This document shows positions 8,552 to 16,574 of a stretch of DNA of 64,000 nucleotides, in pieces. How positions within the stretch are numbered: the first letter of the stretch is position 1; each line of letters opens with the position of its first letter. This DNA is from Haloferax sulfurifontis ATCC BAA-897 (GTDB taxonomy: Archaea > Halobacteriota > Halobacteria > Halobacteriales > Haloferacaceae). A program made the translations under genes and the position numbers. A model generated the notes under the pieces. It had not been told where the DNA came from, did no database searches, and saw only the letters and a list, made by a program, of their open reading frames with translations. The stretch lies in the NCBI RefSeq assembly GCF_000337835.1, contig NZ_AOLM01000027.1, forward strand, positions 245,354-309,353. The letters are read 5' to 3'.

Positions 8552-9190
8552 ATGCTCCGATACGTCACCACGAACGCGGGGAAGGTCCGCGAGGCGCTTT
8601 CGTACCTCGACGACGACGTGACCCAACTCGACTTCGACTACACCGAGGTGCAGGCGTCCGACCTCGGCCCCATCGCGGCCCACGGCGCGCGCGAGGCGTA
8701 CCGCTACGCCGACGAGCCGGTGCTCGTGGACGACGCCGGGCTCTTCATCGACGGGTTCGAGGGCTTTCCCGGCCCGTACTCCTCGTACGTCGAAGACACC
8801 CTCGGCGTCGAGGCGGTCCGCCGGCTGGCCGCGGCCGAACTCGACGAGCCTCGTCGGGCGTCGTTCCGGTGTGTCCTCGCGTACTGCGACGGCGAGCCGT
8901 TCGAGGCGAGTCCGGACCCGATAGACCGCGACGACCGGACCGTCGCGGCCGCCCGCGGCGCGGAACAGGACACAGAGGAGACGGAGGCGCTCCCGGTGAA
9001 GCTCTTTACCGGAAGCGTCAACGGTCGCATCGTCCCGCCGCGCGGCGAGGGCGGCTTCGGTTACGACCCCATCTTCGAACACGACGGCGCGACGTTCGCG
9101 GAGATGAGCGCCGAGGAGAAAAACGGCATCTCCCACCGCGGGCGGGCGTTAGCGAAGTTTGCGACGTGGTTTGCTGAGCGAACGGAGTGA
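8552..9190 (+). CDS. Non-canonical purine NTP pyrophosphatase (XTP/dITP diphosphatase)
   Basis: 212 residues of the HAM1/RdgB family, which hydrolyses ITP, dITP and XTP to the monophosphates and keeps deaminated purines out of nucleic acids. Seen are TTNAGKVREA at the N-terminus (substrate loop), LVDDAGLFIDGFEGFPGPYSSY (metal-binding acidic segment) and GEGGFGYDPIFEHDG. An insertion of about 20 residues (DDRTVAAARGAEQDTEETE) lengthens it relative to bacterial RdgB. Two strong hairpins overlap and follow the 3' end. Confidence 0.92.
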   Translation: MLRYVTTNAGKVREALSYLDDDVTQLDFDYTEVQASDLGPIAAHGAREAYRYADEPVLVDDAGLFIDGFEGFPGPYSSYVEDTLGVEAVRRLAAAELDEPRRASFRCVLAYCDGEPFEASPDPIDRDDRTVAAARGAEQDTEETEALPVKLFTGSVNGRIVPPRGEGGFGYDPIFEHDGATFAEMSAEEKNGISHRGRALAKFATWFAERTE

Positions 9191-9226
9191 GCGAGGCAAA
9201 CGTCGTCGGGCGCGAAGCGTCCGACG
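9169..9226. repeat. Pair of extragenic palindromes after the ITPase gene
   Basis: The first palindrome, about 9169-9200, has TTTGC/GCAAA arms around a GA-rich loop (GAGCGAACGGAGTGAGCGA) and overlaps the last codons and stop of the ITPase gene. The second has a ten-base stem, 9204-9213 with 9217-9226, closed by a GAA triloop and with a single G-T pair. The stem-variable, GA-loop design recurs around tRNA-Gly at 26.5-27.1 kb. They could act as terminators or protein-binding sites. Confidence 0.5.
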
Positions 9227-9341
9227 GAAGTACGCCGAACGTTAGTGAGGCGTCCGTTGAAAGTCTTCGAGTAGTATCGGTGCGTTGAGCGGGAGTCGCC
9301 GCGACCACTACGCTTACCCCGCCGGGGCGACCCCGAGACGC

Positions 9342-9749
9342 ATGGACCCGAGCGACTTCTTCGAGGGTGGGACCGTGACCGTCTCGGCGGCGACCTACGC
9401 GGTCGTCAAGGCCGAGCGGGGCGACCCGAACGCCTTCGCGACGATTCGAGACGACGCGGAGACGACTGTCGTCGTCGAGGAGGAGCGCGTCGACGAGCAG
9501 ACCGCCATCGACGTCGAGTGGGGTTGGAAGCGACTCACCTTCGAGATGGTTCTGCCGTTCGAACTCGTCGGTTTTCTGGCGCGGGTCGCGGGCGCGCTCG
9601 CCGAGGAGGACATCTCGGTGTTCGCGCTGTCGGCGTACTCGACCGACCACGTGCTCGTCCGCGAGGGCGACGTGGCGGCGGCCGCGGCGAAGCTCGAATC
9701 GCTCGGCTGTGCCGTCGAGCGCGCCGAGGGATTCGGAGACGGGAACTGA
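9342..9749 (+). CDS. ACT domain-containing protein
   Basis: 135 residues from the ATG at 9342 (MDPSDFFEGGTVTVSAATYAVVKAE). The C-terminal half (FEMVLPFELVGFLARVAGALAEEDISVFALSAYSTDHVLV) is a clear ACT fold: a beta strand, a regulatory helix with LARVAGALAEEDISV, then SAYSTDHVLV. ACT domains bind amino acids or other small ligands and usually regulate enzymes; stand-alone proteins of this type are common and mostly uncharacterised. A short CTTACC box lies upstream. No partner enzyme is adjacent. Confidence 0.8.
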   Translation: MDPSDFFEGGTVTVSAATYAVVKAERGDPNAFATIRDDAETTVVVEEERVDEQTAIDVEWGWKRLTFEMVLPFELVGFLARVAGALAEEDISVFALSAYSTDHVLVREGDVAAAAAKLESLGCAVERAEGFGDGN

Positions 9750-9809
9750 CGCCGAAACCGGCGCGCGGTCGAACAGCTTGATACGGTCGGCGGTGAGACA
9801 TTAGCCACG

Positions 9810-9959
9810 ATGTCCCCCGCCTGCGACGAGCTCCCTCCGCTCGTCACCGACCCCTCCAGCGGTATCGACTGCACGCGCTCCACGACAGCCGGCCCCGTCA
9901 CGCCCCGCAATCGACAGGGTCCGCACTCAGGGACGACGGGCGCGTACGGAGACGCATGA
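9810..9959 (+). CDS. Possible 49-residue micro-protein
   Basis: An open frame from ATG at 9810 ends in a TGA that overlaps the ATG of the next small membrane-protein gene (ATGA at 9956-9959). The predicted peptide (MSPACDELPPLVTDPSSGID...) has no family I know and no hydrophobic segment. The coupling geometry supports it, but third-position GC is lower than in neighbours and it could be chance. Confidence 0.25.
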   Translation: MSPACDELPPLVTDPSSGIDCTRSTTAGPVTPRNRQGPHSGTTGAYGDA

Positions 9960-10129
9960 ACCGAGCGAACGTCGTCGCCGCCGGCGCGGCCAGCGGCTAC
10001 GGCATCGCCGTCTTCGCCGCCATCGCGGTGTTCTTCGGCGACGCCTCGCGGGGCCTCGGTGTGGCCGTCGGCTTCGGTCTCGTGACCGTCCTCGCCATCT
10101 TCGCGGTGACGCGCGTCCTCGGCGACTGA
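9956..10129 (+). CDS. Small two-helix membrane protein
   Basis: 57 residues from the ATG at 9956. Two hydrophobic segments are visible, VVAAGAASGYGIAVFAAIAVFF (split here by residues of low hydrophobicity) and LGVAVGFGLVTVLAIFAVTRV, separated by a GDASRG turn. This hairpin membrane topology is common among uncharacterised haloarchaeal proteins. It converges on the PIN-like gene on the other strand. Function unknown. Confidence 0.6.
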   Translation: MNRANVVAAGAASGYGIAVFAAIAVFFGDASRGLGVAVGFGLVTVLAIFAVTRVLGD

Positions 10130-10153
10130 GCCGGTCGGCCGCGACCCGTCTCG

Positions 10154-10630
10154 CTACGCCCGCGGGTCGCGGTCCGGGCCGGGGTACGGCCCGTCTTCGA
10201 CCTCGGCGTAGAGGCTCTCCGGCGCGAACAGCGACGCGAACGCCTTCGGATGGCGGATGCTGACCGGGAAGCGGCCGCCGAGCGCCGCGCCCGCCCGCGC
10301 CGAGCTGAGTCGGTCGTCGAACGTGAGGAGGTGCATCGCGCCGCCGCGGTAGGCCGACGCCAGCGCGGGGTTGTCGCCGTCGGGGTGGGAGACGAGTTCG
10401 GCCCACGAGTCGACTTTCTCGCGCCAGTCGGCCGCGAGGTCGGCGTCCGCGAGCGACGAGACGACCGCCTCGGCGTCGTCGAGAAGCGGGTCGCTGGCGA
10501 CGAGCGTCGTCCACGAGTGCCGCCGGAGGTGGTCGAGCGCCGCTCTCGCGGGGCCGTCGGCGAGGAGGTCGGCCGCGAGCACGTCGGCGTCGGCGACGAC
10601 CCGCGCGGGCGAGGGCTCCGTCTCAGGCAT
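10154..10630 (-). CDS. PIN-like haloarchaeal protein (DUF7384-like)
   Basis: 158 residues. The start (RVVADADVLAADLL) has the first PIN-type Asp, the middle has LVASDPLLDDAEAVV, and the end has ALASAYRGGAMHLLTFDDRLSS, which resembles the last acidic cluster of PIN nucleases. A PIN-like fold is therefore likely. I recall this as the DUF7384 family, but the number is from memory. It overlaps by eight bases with a 32-residue gene upstream on the same strand, suggesting a two-gene operon. Confidence 0.65.
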   Translation of the reverse strand: MPETEPSPARVVADADVLAADLLADGPARAALDHLRRHSWTTLVASDPLLDDAEAVVSSLADADLAADWREKVDSWAELVSHPDGDNPALASAYRGGAMHLLTFDDRLSSARAGAALGGRFPVSIRHPKAFASLFAPESLYAEVEDGPYPGPDRDPRA

Positions 10631-10721
10631 CGTCGCCCCGGCGGGCGCGGAGCGCCTCGGTGATGTCGGCTTCGGTCGTCTCGTAGGCGGCGGCGCGGGC
10701 GAAAAGCGATTCCCAGCTCAT
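10623..10721 (-). CDS. 32-residue protein upstream of the PIN-like gene
   Basis: A short frame from ATG at 10721 encodes MSWESLFARAAAYETTEADI... and ends in an RARRGDDA tail. It overlaps the PIN-like start by eight bases. The sequence looks like a single amphipathic helix pair. Position and overlap resemble a toxin-antitoxin layout, but there is no DNA-binding domain and I do not claim that function. Confidence 0.5.
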   Translation of the reverse strand: MSWESLFARAAAYETTEADITEALRARRGDDA

Positions 10722-10861
10722 GGGCGCTAGCACGGAGGGGGTCGAAAAGAATCCGACGCAACCGGTTTCAGGCGCGGGTCGTTTCGAATCCTCGAGATTG
10801 AAATTATTTGTGGTTACATCACATGGGAAACAGTTATTCCCCGTTCGGCGAACCACAATGC

Positions 10862-11899
10862 ATGGCGATAGAGCGACGGCGCTTCTTACAGGCGGCCGGT
10901 GTCGGTGCGGTTCTCGGACTGAGCGGATGCACGGGGAACACGAGTCCCCCGGAGGCGAACAACGAAACCTCGGAGGCGTCCGGGGGAAGCCAAAGCGAAG
11001 GCGAGAGCGGCGCGGCCCGGGAACTCACGCTGGCGACGACGACGAGCACGTACGACACGGGACTGCTGGACGCCCTGAACCCGGTATTCGAAGAGCAGTA
11101 CAACGCCCGGGTGAAGACCATCTCGCAGGGGACCGGCGCGGCAATCGAGACGGCGCGAAACGGCGACGCCGACGTGATTCTCGTCCACGCCCGCGGCGCG
11201 GAAGACGAGTTCCTCCGAGAGGGCTACGGCGTCAACCGCCGCGACGTGATGTTCAACGACTTCGTCATCGTCGGGCCGGCCGACGACCCCGCGGGCATCT
11301 CGGGGATGGAGAGCGCGACCGACGCCTTCGCGACCATCGCCGAGGCCGAAGCGACGTTCGTCTCCCGCGGCGACGACTCGGGGACGAACAAGAAGGAACT
11401 GCTCATCTGGGAGGCCGCCGGGGTTTCGCCGTCGGGGTCGTGGTACCGCGAAATCGGGCAGGGCATGGGCGACACGCTCGTGCAGGCCGACCAGTCGGGC
11501 GCGTACACGCTCTCCGACCGCGGGACGTTCCTCGCGACGCAGGACAACGTCGACCTCGAAATCCAGGTTCAGGGCCCGCTCAAGGACGGCCCGACCATCC
11601 TGAAGAACCCCTACGGCGTCATCCCGGTGAACCCCGCAAAGTACCCCGACGTGAACTACTCGCTGGCGATGGCGTACGCCGGCTTCCTCACGGGCCCCGA
11701 GGGACAGGAGATAATCAGCAACTACACGGCTAACGGGTCGCAGTTGTTCTTCCCCAACGCGCTCTCGGAGGAGCCGCAGTTCGGCCAGTACGTCCCCGAG
11801 GACTACGACGGCGGGGAGAACGCCTCCGAGTCGTCGGCGTCGGTCTCCGACGCGCAGTTCGAGTCGTGGGTGGCACAGCACGTCCCCGAGGACTTTTAG
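10862..11899 (+). CDS. tupA: Tungstate ABC transporter substrate-binding protein
   Basis: 345 residues from the ATG at 10862 ([13 protein letters not shown]). The signal is Tat-type with a lipobox (LSGC), then a Ser/Glu-rich linker, so it is a membrane-anchored receptor. The mature part carries TupA signatures: [43 protein letters not shown] and [16 protein letters not shown], with a tight oxyanion site. It captures tungstate (or molybdate) and passes it to the permease encoded downstream. An upstream AT-rich stretch at 10795-10830 includes a GAAATTATTT box. Haloarchaea use tungsten in aldehyde oxidoreductases. Metal specificity is by homology. Confidence 0.88.
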   Translation: MAIERRRFLQAAGVGAVLGLSGCTGNTSPPEANNETSEASGGSQSEGESGAARELTLATTTSTYDTGLLDALNPVFEEQYNARVKTISQGTGAAIETARNGDADVILVHARGAEDEFLREGYGVNRRDVMFNDFVIVGPADDPAGISGMESATDAFATIAEAEATFVSRGDDSGTNKKELLIWEAAGVSPSGSWYREIGQGMGDTLVQADQSGAYTLSDRGTFLATQDNVDLEIQVQGPLKDGPTILKNPYGVIPVNPAKYPDVNYSLAMAYAGFLTGPEGQEIISNYTANGSQLFFPNALSEEPQFGQYVPEDYDGGENASESSASVSDAQFESWVAQHVPEDF

Positions 11900-11923
11900 T
11901 CCGACCGGACCCCACCACCGACC

Positions 11924-12622
11924 GTGTTCGGCCTCGGCGACCTGAACCTCACTTACCTCGTCAGCATCACGGCGGTCTCGCTGTACGTGAGCACCGCGGC
12001 GGTCGCGCTCAGCGCCGCAATCGGCCTGCCCCTCTCGCTCGTGGTCGGCTTTCGCGACTTCACCGGGAAGTCCGCCGTGACCTCGCTCATCTCGACCGGC
12101 ATGGGCTTTCCGAGCGTCGTCGTGGGCCTCGTCGTGCTCTTGGCACTCTCCCGGTCGGGGCCGCTCGGGGCGTTCGAACTGCTGTTTACGCCCGAGGCGA
12201 TGATTCTCTCGCAGACCATCCTCGCGCTCCCCGTCCTCGTGAGCGTCTCGCTGTCGGCGGTCCAGTCGGTGCCACAGGACCTCAGAGACGCCGCGTTCGC
12301 CGCCGGCGGCACCTCGACCGACGTCGCCCTGTTGGTCGTCCGCGAGGCGCGCTACGGCATCGTCACGGCGCTTCTGGCCGCCTACGGCCGCGCAATCAGC
12401 GAGGTCGGCTCCGTGCTCATCGTCGGCGGTAACATCGTCTTCTCGGACAGCACGTCGTTCACGCGGACGCTCACGACGGCCATCACCGTCGAGGCGCGGA
12501 AGGGGAACATCGAGACGGGCATCGCCCTCGGAGCCATCCTGCTCGCGCTCGTCCTCGGCGTGAACGCCCTCGGCGCGCGCTTCCGCGACCGGACTCCCGG
12601 ACGGAACGGGAGGGGACGATGA
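11924..12622 (+). CDS. tupB: Tungstate ABC transporter permease
   Basis: 232 residues from a GTG at 11924, 24 bases after tupA. Five to six hydrophobic helices are visible. The permease EAA-like loop is [21 protein letters not shown], followed by [31 protein letters not shown], which fits TupB/WtpB permeases. It forms the membrane channel of the TupABC importer. Its TGA overlaps the tupC ATG, so it is coupled to the ATPase gene. Confidence 0.9.
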   Translation: MFGLGDLNLTYLVSITAVSLYVSTAAVALSAAIGLPLSLVVGFRDFTGKSAVTSLISTGMGFPSVVVGLVVLLALSRSGPLGAFELLFTPEAMILSQTILALPVLVSVSLSAVQSVPQDLRDAAFAAGGTSTDVALLVVREARYGIVTALLAAYGRAISEVGSVLIVGGNIVFSDSTSFTRTLTTAITVEARKGNIETGIALGAILLALVLGVNALGARFRDRTPGRNGRGR

Positions 12623-13470
12623 CGGCCGGAGTCCCCGGCGGCGGCGCGTCCGGCGCGTCCGACGGGTCCGACTCCGCATCGACCGACGCGCGACACGGTC
12701 GGACCCGACTCGCGGCGCGCGGCCTCGGCCACGGCTTCGGCGACGGCGCGGTGCTGGACGACGTCTCGCTCGCCGTCGAACCGGGCGAGATTCTCGCCGT
12801 CGTCGGTCCCTCGGGAACCGGGAAGACGACGCTGTTTCGACTGCTCGCGATGTTCGAGCGCCCCGACGAGGGGTCGGTCGAAGTCGGCGGCGACGACGTG
12901 TGGGACCTCCCCGAGGCCCGTCGGCTGGCGGTCAGACGCAGGGTCGGGATGGCCTTCCAGACGCGGAGTCTGTTTTCGACGACGGTCGAGGAGAACGTCT
13001 CCTACGGGCTCCGCGTCCGCCGGCCGTGGTCGGCTCGCGTCCGCGACGCGGTGGCGGGGCTGTTCGGCCGCGACGAGCGCGCAGACACCGTCAGCGACGC
13101 CCTGCGGACCGTCGGCATGTTCGACAAGGTCGACCGCGACGCCGGCTCGCTGTCGGCCGGGGAGGCCCAGCGCGTCGCCATCGCTCGCGCGCTCGCGCCC
13201 GACCCCGACGTGTTACTGCTGGACGAGCCGACCTCGAACCTCGACCCGCGGAACACCGCCGCCATCGAGTCGGCGATGCGGGCCGCCCGAGACCGGGGCA
13301 TCGCCGTCGCGCTCGCCACCCACGACATGCAACAGGCCCGGCGGGTGTCGGACCGGACGGCCGTCATCCTCGGCGGGACGTGCATCGAATCGGGACCGAC
13401 CGACGCGGTGTTCGAGTCGCCGGACGACGGCCGGGTCCGCCAGTTCGTCGAGGGGAAGCTCGTCTACTGA
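12619..13470 (+). CDS. tupC: Tungstate ABC transporter ATP-binding protein
   Basis: 283 residues. An extra Gly/Ser-rich N-terminus of about 30 residues precedes the ATPase core. Walker [10 protein letters not shown] is at 63-71, the Q-loop MAFQ at about 111-114, the signature [15 protein letters not shown] about 178-192, and Walker [13 protein letters not shown] follows, then the H-loop ATHD. It powers tungstate import through TupB. The signature has A in place of the second G (LSAGE rather than LSGGQ), which is common in this subfamily. The ATGA overlap with tupB shows operon structure. Confidence 0.9.
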   Translation: MTAGVPGGGASGASDGSDSASTDARHGRTRLAARGLGHGFGDGAVLDDVSLAVEPGEILAVVGPSGTGKTTLFRLLAMFERPDEGSVEVGGDDVWDLPEARRLAVRRRVGMAFQTRSLFSTTVEENVSYGLRVRRPWSARVRDAVAGLFGRDERADTVSDALRTVGMFDKVDRDAGSLSAGEAQRVAIARALAPDPDVLLLDEPTSNLDPRNTAAIESAMRAARDRGIAVALATHDMQQARRVSDRTAVILGGTCIESGPTDAVFESPDDGRVRQFVEGKLVY

Positions 13471-13760
13471 GCGCGGATGACCGCGGCAACCTCGTCGTCG
13501 GTATAACAGCAGATATTGCGTGTAGATGGCGTGTGACTCCCGTCTGACGCAGATTTAAGGTCCCCCGTACGTACCCGAGCATAGGGCGCGGATTCGGCCT
13601 CAGTTCCCATCCTCCCACCGACGCGCCCGGCACGAAAACCACCACCACCATCGTCGTTCTGGTTCCCCCGGTACGACACTCGGCGCCGCCACCACGGCGC
13701 TGTTTTCCGAGACCGACTACTCGTCCAGTGACGTCTCGGCCGCGGCGGTCGGCTGGAGGG
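13471..13760. other. Gap after tupC, no confident gene
   Basis: This 290-base gap holds a TTTAAG box at about 13553 on the plus strand, a (CCA)n-rich run near 13635, and a weak 71-codon minus-strand frame (13464-13679) with mixed codon usage. A plus-strand frame across about 13670-13750 reads as plausible protein (TLGAATTALFSETDYSS) but lacks a start and runs into the antisense of the trkA-like gene. It may be a gene remnant. Confidence 0.3.
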
Positions 13761-14414
13761 TCAGCCGAGCAGTTTCGACCGGACTCGCTCCAGCGCGGTT
13801 CGCTCCGTGAGGAGCGCGAGCTGGTCGCCGGGCTCGACGACGGTTCCCGGTAGCGGAATCGTCATCGGCTCGCGCTCCCGGCCGTGGGCGTAGACGCGGC
13901 CGTCCGCACCGAGGTCGATGTTGGCGACGTGTTCGCCGACGACGGGCGCGCCGTCGGGGACGCTGACCGTCGTCAGCCGAAGCTGGTCGGTCAGGTCGCC
14001 GATGGCGTTGAAGTCGCCGCCGAGAAGCGCCGTCTTCGCGCCGGCCGCGCCGAGGCGTTCGGGGTAGATAATCTCGTCCACGTCGTCGGCGTAGCGCTCG
14101 TAAATCTCCTGCCGGTAGTCCTCGCTGATGCGCATGACCGTCCGGCAGTCGTACTCCTTGCCGAGCATGCAGGCCGCGAAGTTGACGTTCGGGTCGCCGG
14201 TCAGTCCGCCGACGGCGTCCGCGCCCTCGACGCCCGCCTCCGTCAGCACGCTCTCGGTCCCACCGTCGCCGAGTACGGCTTCGAACCCCTCGTCGCGGGC
14301 GCGGTCGACCTTCTTTTCGTCGTTGTCGACGACCGTCACGTCGTGGCCCTCCTCGCGGAGCACGCGAGCGGTCCGCGAACCCACGCGCCCGTACCCAACG
14401 ATAACGAGTTTCAT
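13761..14414 (-). CDS. TrkA-type potassium transport regulator (RCK domains)
   Basis: 217 residues from the ATG at 14414 (MKLVIVGYGRVGSRTARVL). The N-terminal RCK-N domain has the Rossmann GYGRVG loop and VVDNDEKKVDRA, whose Asp contacts the NAD ribose; it is followed by GDPNVNFAACMLGKEY. The C-terminal RCK-C domain covers about 135-217. Such proteins sit inside the membrane and gate Trk or Ktr potassium channels according to nucleotide state. No TrkH channel gene is adjacent. A TTTTAG box about 27 bases upstream supports this ATG over the one five codons earlier. Confidence 0.88.
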   Translation of the reverse strand: MKLVIVGYGRVGSRTARVLREEGHDVTVVDNDEKKVDRARDEGFEAVLGDGGTESVLTEAGVEGADAVGGLTGDPNVNFAACMLGKEYDCRTVMRISEDYRQEIYERYADDVDEIIYPERLGAAGAKTALLGGDFNAIGDLTDQLRLTTVSVPDGAPVVGEHVANIDLGADGRVYAHGREREPMTIPLPGTVVEPGDQLALLTERTALERVRSKLLG

Positions 14415-14456
14415 GGTAGTAGTATACACATCAGGTGGCTAAAAGATGGTCCCCCG

Positions 14457-15074
14457 TCAGGGGCCGGTCCGTTCGAGTCGCTCCCTGATCGAATCGATGG
14501 TGTCGGCGAGCGGCGGCGCTCCGAAGAGGGCGACGAGCACCGCGCCGACCGTGTCGAAGACGAGGTCGACGATGGTGTCGGCGAGTCCGTACTGGACGAG
14601 GACGGCCTCAGAGCCGATGGCCTCGGCGGCGAGGCGCGCGCCGAACTCCAGTACCTCCCAGAACACGCCGGCCGCGAGCGTGAAAAGCAGGATGTAGACG
14701 AACATGAAACGGTCGGGGAGGTAGACGGCCTCGGTGTACTCGTCGACGGCCCGCGCGGTGACGTAACCGACGGCCGCGACCACGGTCGCCGAGAGCGTGT
14801 GGGTGACGTGGTCCCACCAGTCGATGTAGTTGTACGGGCCGAGCATGCCGGCGGCGTGGAGCAACACCGCCAGCGTCAACCAGAGGCCGAAAAGCGGGTG
14901 GAGCCGAATCTGCCAGTCGCGGCGGAGCACCGCGGGGAGGAACGTCGCGCCCAGCGCGAGCACCGCGTTGACGACGACGCTCGGGTTCCGCGTGTAGACG
15001 CCGACGAGGAAGATACACAGGATAACGACCTGAATCGCCAGCCCCGCGAGTCGCTCGATTCGACGGGGGACCAT
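14457..15074 (-). CDS. Multi-pass membrane protein, YjdF/DUF2238-like
   Basis: 205 residues with about six hydrophobic helices. The motif YNYIDWWDHVTHTLSATVVAAVGY in the middle and VFWEVLEFGARL near the C-terminal third match the DUF2238/YjdF inner-membrane family by memory; the His and Glu residues lie at helix ends. The C-terminal cytoplasmic tail is amphipathic (IDSIRERLERTGP). No function is established. It is downstream of no obvious operon partner; the trkA-like gene 43 bases away is on the same strand. Confidence 0.7.
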   Translation of the reverse strand: MVPRRIERLAGLAIQVVILCIFLVGVYTRNPSVVVNAVLALGATFLPAVLRRDWQIRLHPLFGLWLTLAVLLHAAGMLGPYNYIDWWDHVTHTLSATVVAAVGYVTARAVDEYTEAVYLPDRFMFVYILLFTLAAGVFWEVLEFGARLAAEAIGSEAVLVQYGLADTIVDLVFDTVGAVLVALFGAPPLADTIDSIRERLERTGP

Positions 15075-15172
15075 TACGGTGCACTACGGCCTGAGCACCC
15101 TAAATTCGACCGTGTGACTGGCTAGCACGACCACCGACACCGTTTTTCCTCCAGATTGCATACGACCCACCG

Positions 15173-15784
15173 ATGATGGCCACCACTCACGCCCTCGCGG
15201 GTGTCGTTCTCGGCACCGCCGTGTGGGCGCTGGTCCCCGAGGCCGGGATGCTCCCGGTGCTCGCGGCCGCACTCGGCGGCCTGTTCCCCGACTTCGACCT
15301 GTACGCGGGCCACCGGAAGACCCTCCACTTCCCCGTGTACTTCAGCGCGCTCGCCGCGCCCGCAGTCGCGGTCGCCGCGCTGAACCCGACCACCACGACG
15401 CTCGCCGTCGCGCTGTTCCTCGCGGCGGCCGCGCTCCACTCCGCGTCCGACGTGCTCGGCGGCGGCCTCGAACTCAAGCCGTGGCTCGGCACCTCCGAGC
15501 GCGCCGTCTACGACCACTGGAACGGCCGCTGGCTCGCCCCGAAGCGGCTGATTCGCTACGACGGCGCGCCCGAGGACCTCGCGCTGACGCTCGCCTTTGC
15601 CGTCCCGCCGGTCCTCGTCTTCGACGGCCTCGCGGAGACGCTCGTCATCGCCGCGGTCGCCGTCTCCGGCGTCTACGTCCTGCTCCGCAAGCCGATGGTC
15701 GCTATCGCCGAGACCGCCGTCGACGCGATGCCCGACCACGTCGTCGACTACATGCCCGAGCGGTTCGTCCGCGACTTCCGCTGA
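15173..15784 (+). CDS. Membrane-bound YdjM-like metal-dependent hydrolase
   Basis: 203 residues. The N-terminal TTHALAGVVLG and GGLFPDFDLYAGHRKTLHFP carry the conserved His/Asp residues of the YdjM (PF04307) family, with a HSASDVLGGGLELKPW segment further on. Four or more hydrophobic helices are visible. Family members are annotated as membrane-bound metal-dependent hydrolases; the substrate is unknown. The start could be either of two adjacent ATGs. Confidence 0.82.
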   Translation: MMATTHALAGVVLGTAVWALVPEAGMLPVLAAALGGLFPDFDLYAGHRKTLHFPVYFSALAAPAVAVAALNPTTTTLAVALFLAAAALHSASDVLGGGLELKPWLGTSERAVYDHWNGRWLAPKRLIRYDGAPEDLALTLAFAVPPVLVFDGLAETLVIAAVAVSGVYVLLRKPMVAIAETAVDAMPDHVVDYMPERFVRDFR

Positions 15785-15932
15785 GCCGCACCCGATTTTC
15801 GAACGCGTTTCGACCCTCGTTACTCCGTTTTTCGACCGTCGCCGTCACCCCGAACCGACGGCCCGCGTGGGGTCTGTCACGGGACAAGACACTTACCCGG
15901 CGGCCGCGGGGTGGAACCTGATTACGTCCAGC

Positions 15933-16556
15933 ATGACAGACCAGCGCCGCGCCGTCAGAGACGCGTACGACAGCCTCGCCGACGACTACCTCGACCAGCG
16001 GAGCGACGACGCGCCCGCGGTTCTCGACGAACTCGCCGACGCCCTCGACTCGGGCGCGCGGGTCCTCGACGCCGGGTGCGGACAGGGGACGCCGGTGACG
16101 GACGCCCTCGCCGCCGACTTCGACGTGGTGGGCGTCGATTTCTCCCGCGAGCAACTGCACCTCGCCCGCCAAGACGTCCCGGCGGCGCGGTTCGCACAGG
16201 GCGACATGACCGCGCTTCCGGTCCGGTCGGACTCCTTCGACGCCGTCTGCGCCTTCTACTCCGTCATCCACGTCCCAATCGCGGAACACGAGCGGGTGTT
16301 CGCGGAGTTCGCCCGCGTCCTCCGACCCGGCGGCACCCTGCTTTCGACCGTCGGCGGCGAGGCGTGGAGCGGCGCGAACCCCGACTGGCTCGACAGCGGC
16401 GTCGAGATGCGCTGGAGCTTCCCCGACATCGAGGAGACCTACGAGACGCTCGACGCGGCCGGGTTCGCGGTGGAAGCCGAGTTCGTCGTGGACGACGAAC
16501 TGGGGAGTCAGTACCCGTTCGTACTGGCGCGGTACGAGGGCCGAGGCGGCTGTTAG
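15933..16556 (+). CDS. Class I SAM-dependent methyltransferase
   Basis: 207 residues from the ATG at 15933; the longer frame upstream is antisense-like and rejected. Motif I is VLDAGCGQGTPV (about 41-52), followed by VVGVDFSREQLHLAR, ARFAQGDMTALP and the motif FDAVCAFYSVIHVP. The Leu-rich EFARVLRPGGTLLS is typical of the UbiE/COQ5-like methyltransferase family. The methyl acceptor cannot be told from the sequence. A CTTACC box is about 40 bases upstream. Confidence 0.85.
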   Translation: MTDQRRAVRDAYDSLADDYLDQRSDDAPAVLDELADALDSGARVLDAGCGQGTPVTDALAADFDVVGVDFSREQLHLARQDVPAARFAQGDMTALPVRSDSFDAVCAFYSVIHVPIAEHERVFAEFARVLRPGGTLLSTVGGEAWSGANPDWLDSGVEMRWSFPDIEETYETLDAAGFAVEAEFVVDDELGSQYPFVLARYEGRGGC

Positions 16557-16574
16557 CGCGGAGGGACACGTCCC

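Noticed and set aside
10154..10721. A toxin-antitoxin pair formed by the PIN-like gene and its small partner.
   Set aside because: The small protein has no DNA-binding domain, and the PIN-like protein belongs to a widespread haloarchaeal family; nothing shows toxicity.
13464..13679. A 71-codon minus-strand frame after tupC.
   Set aside because: Codon usage is mixed, it overlaps the tupC end and has no recognised family. It is mentioned only as part of the gap.
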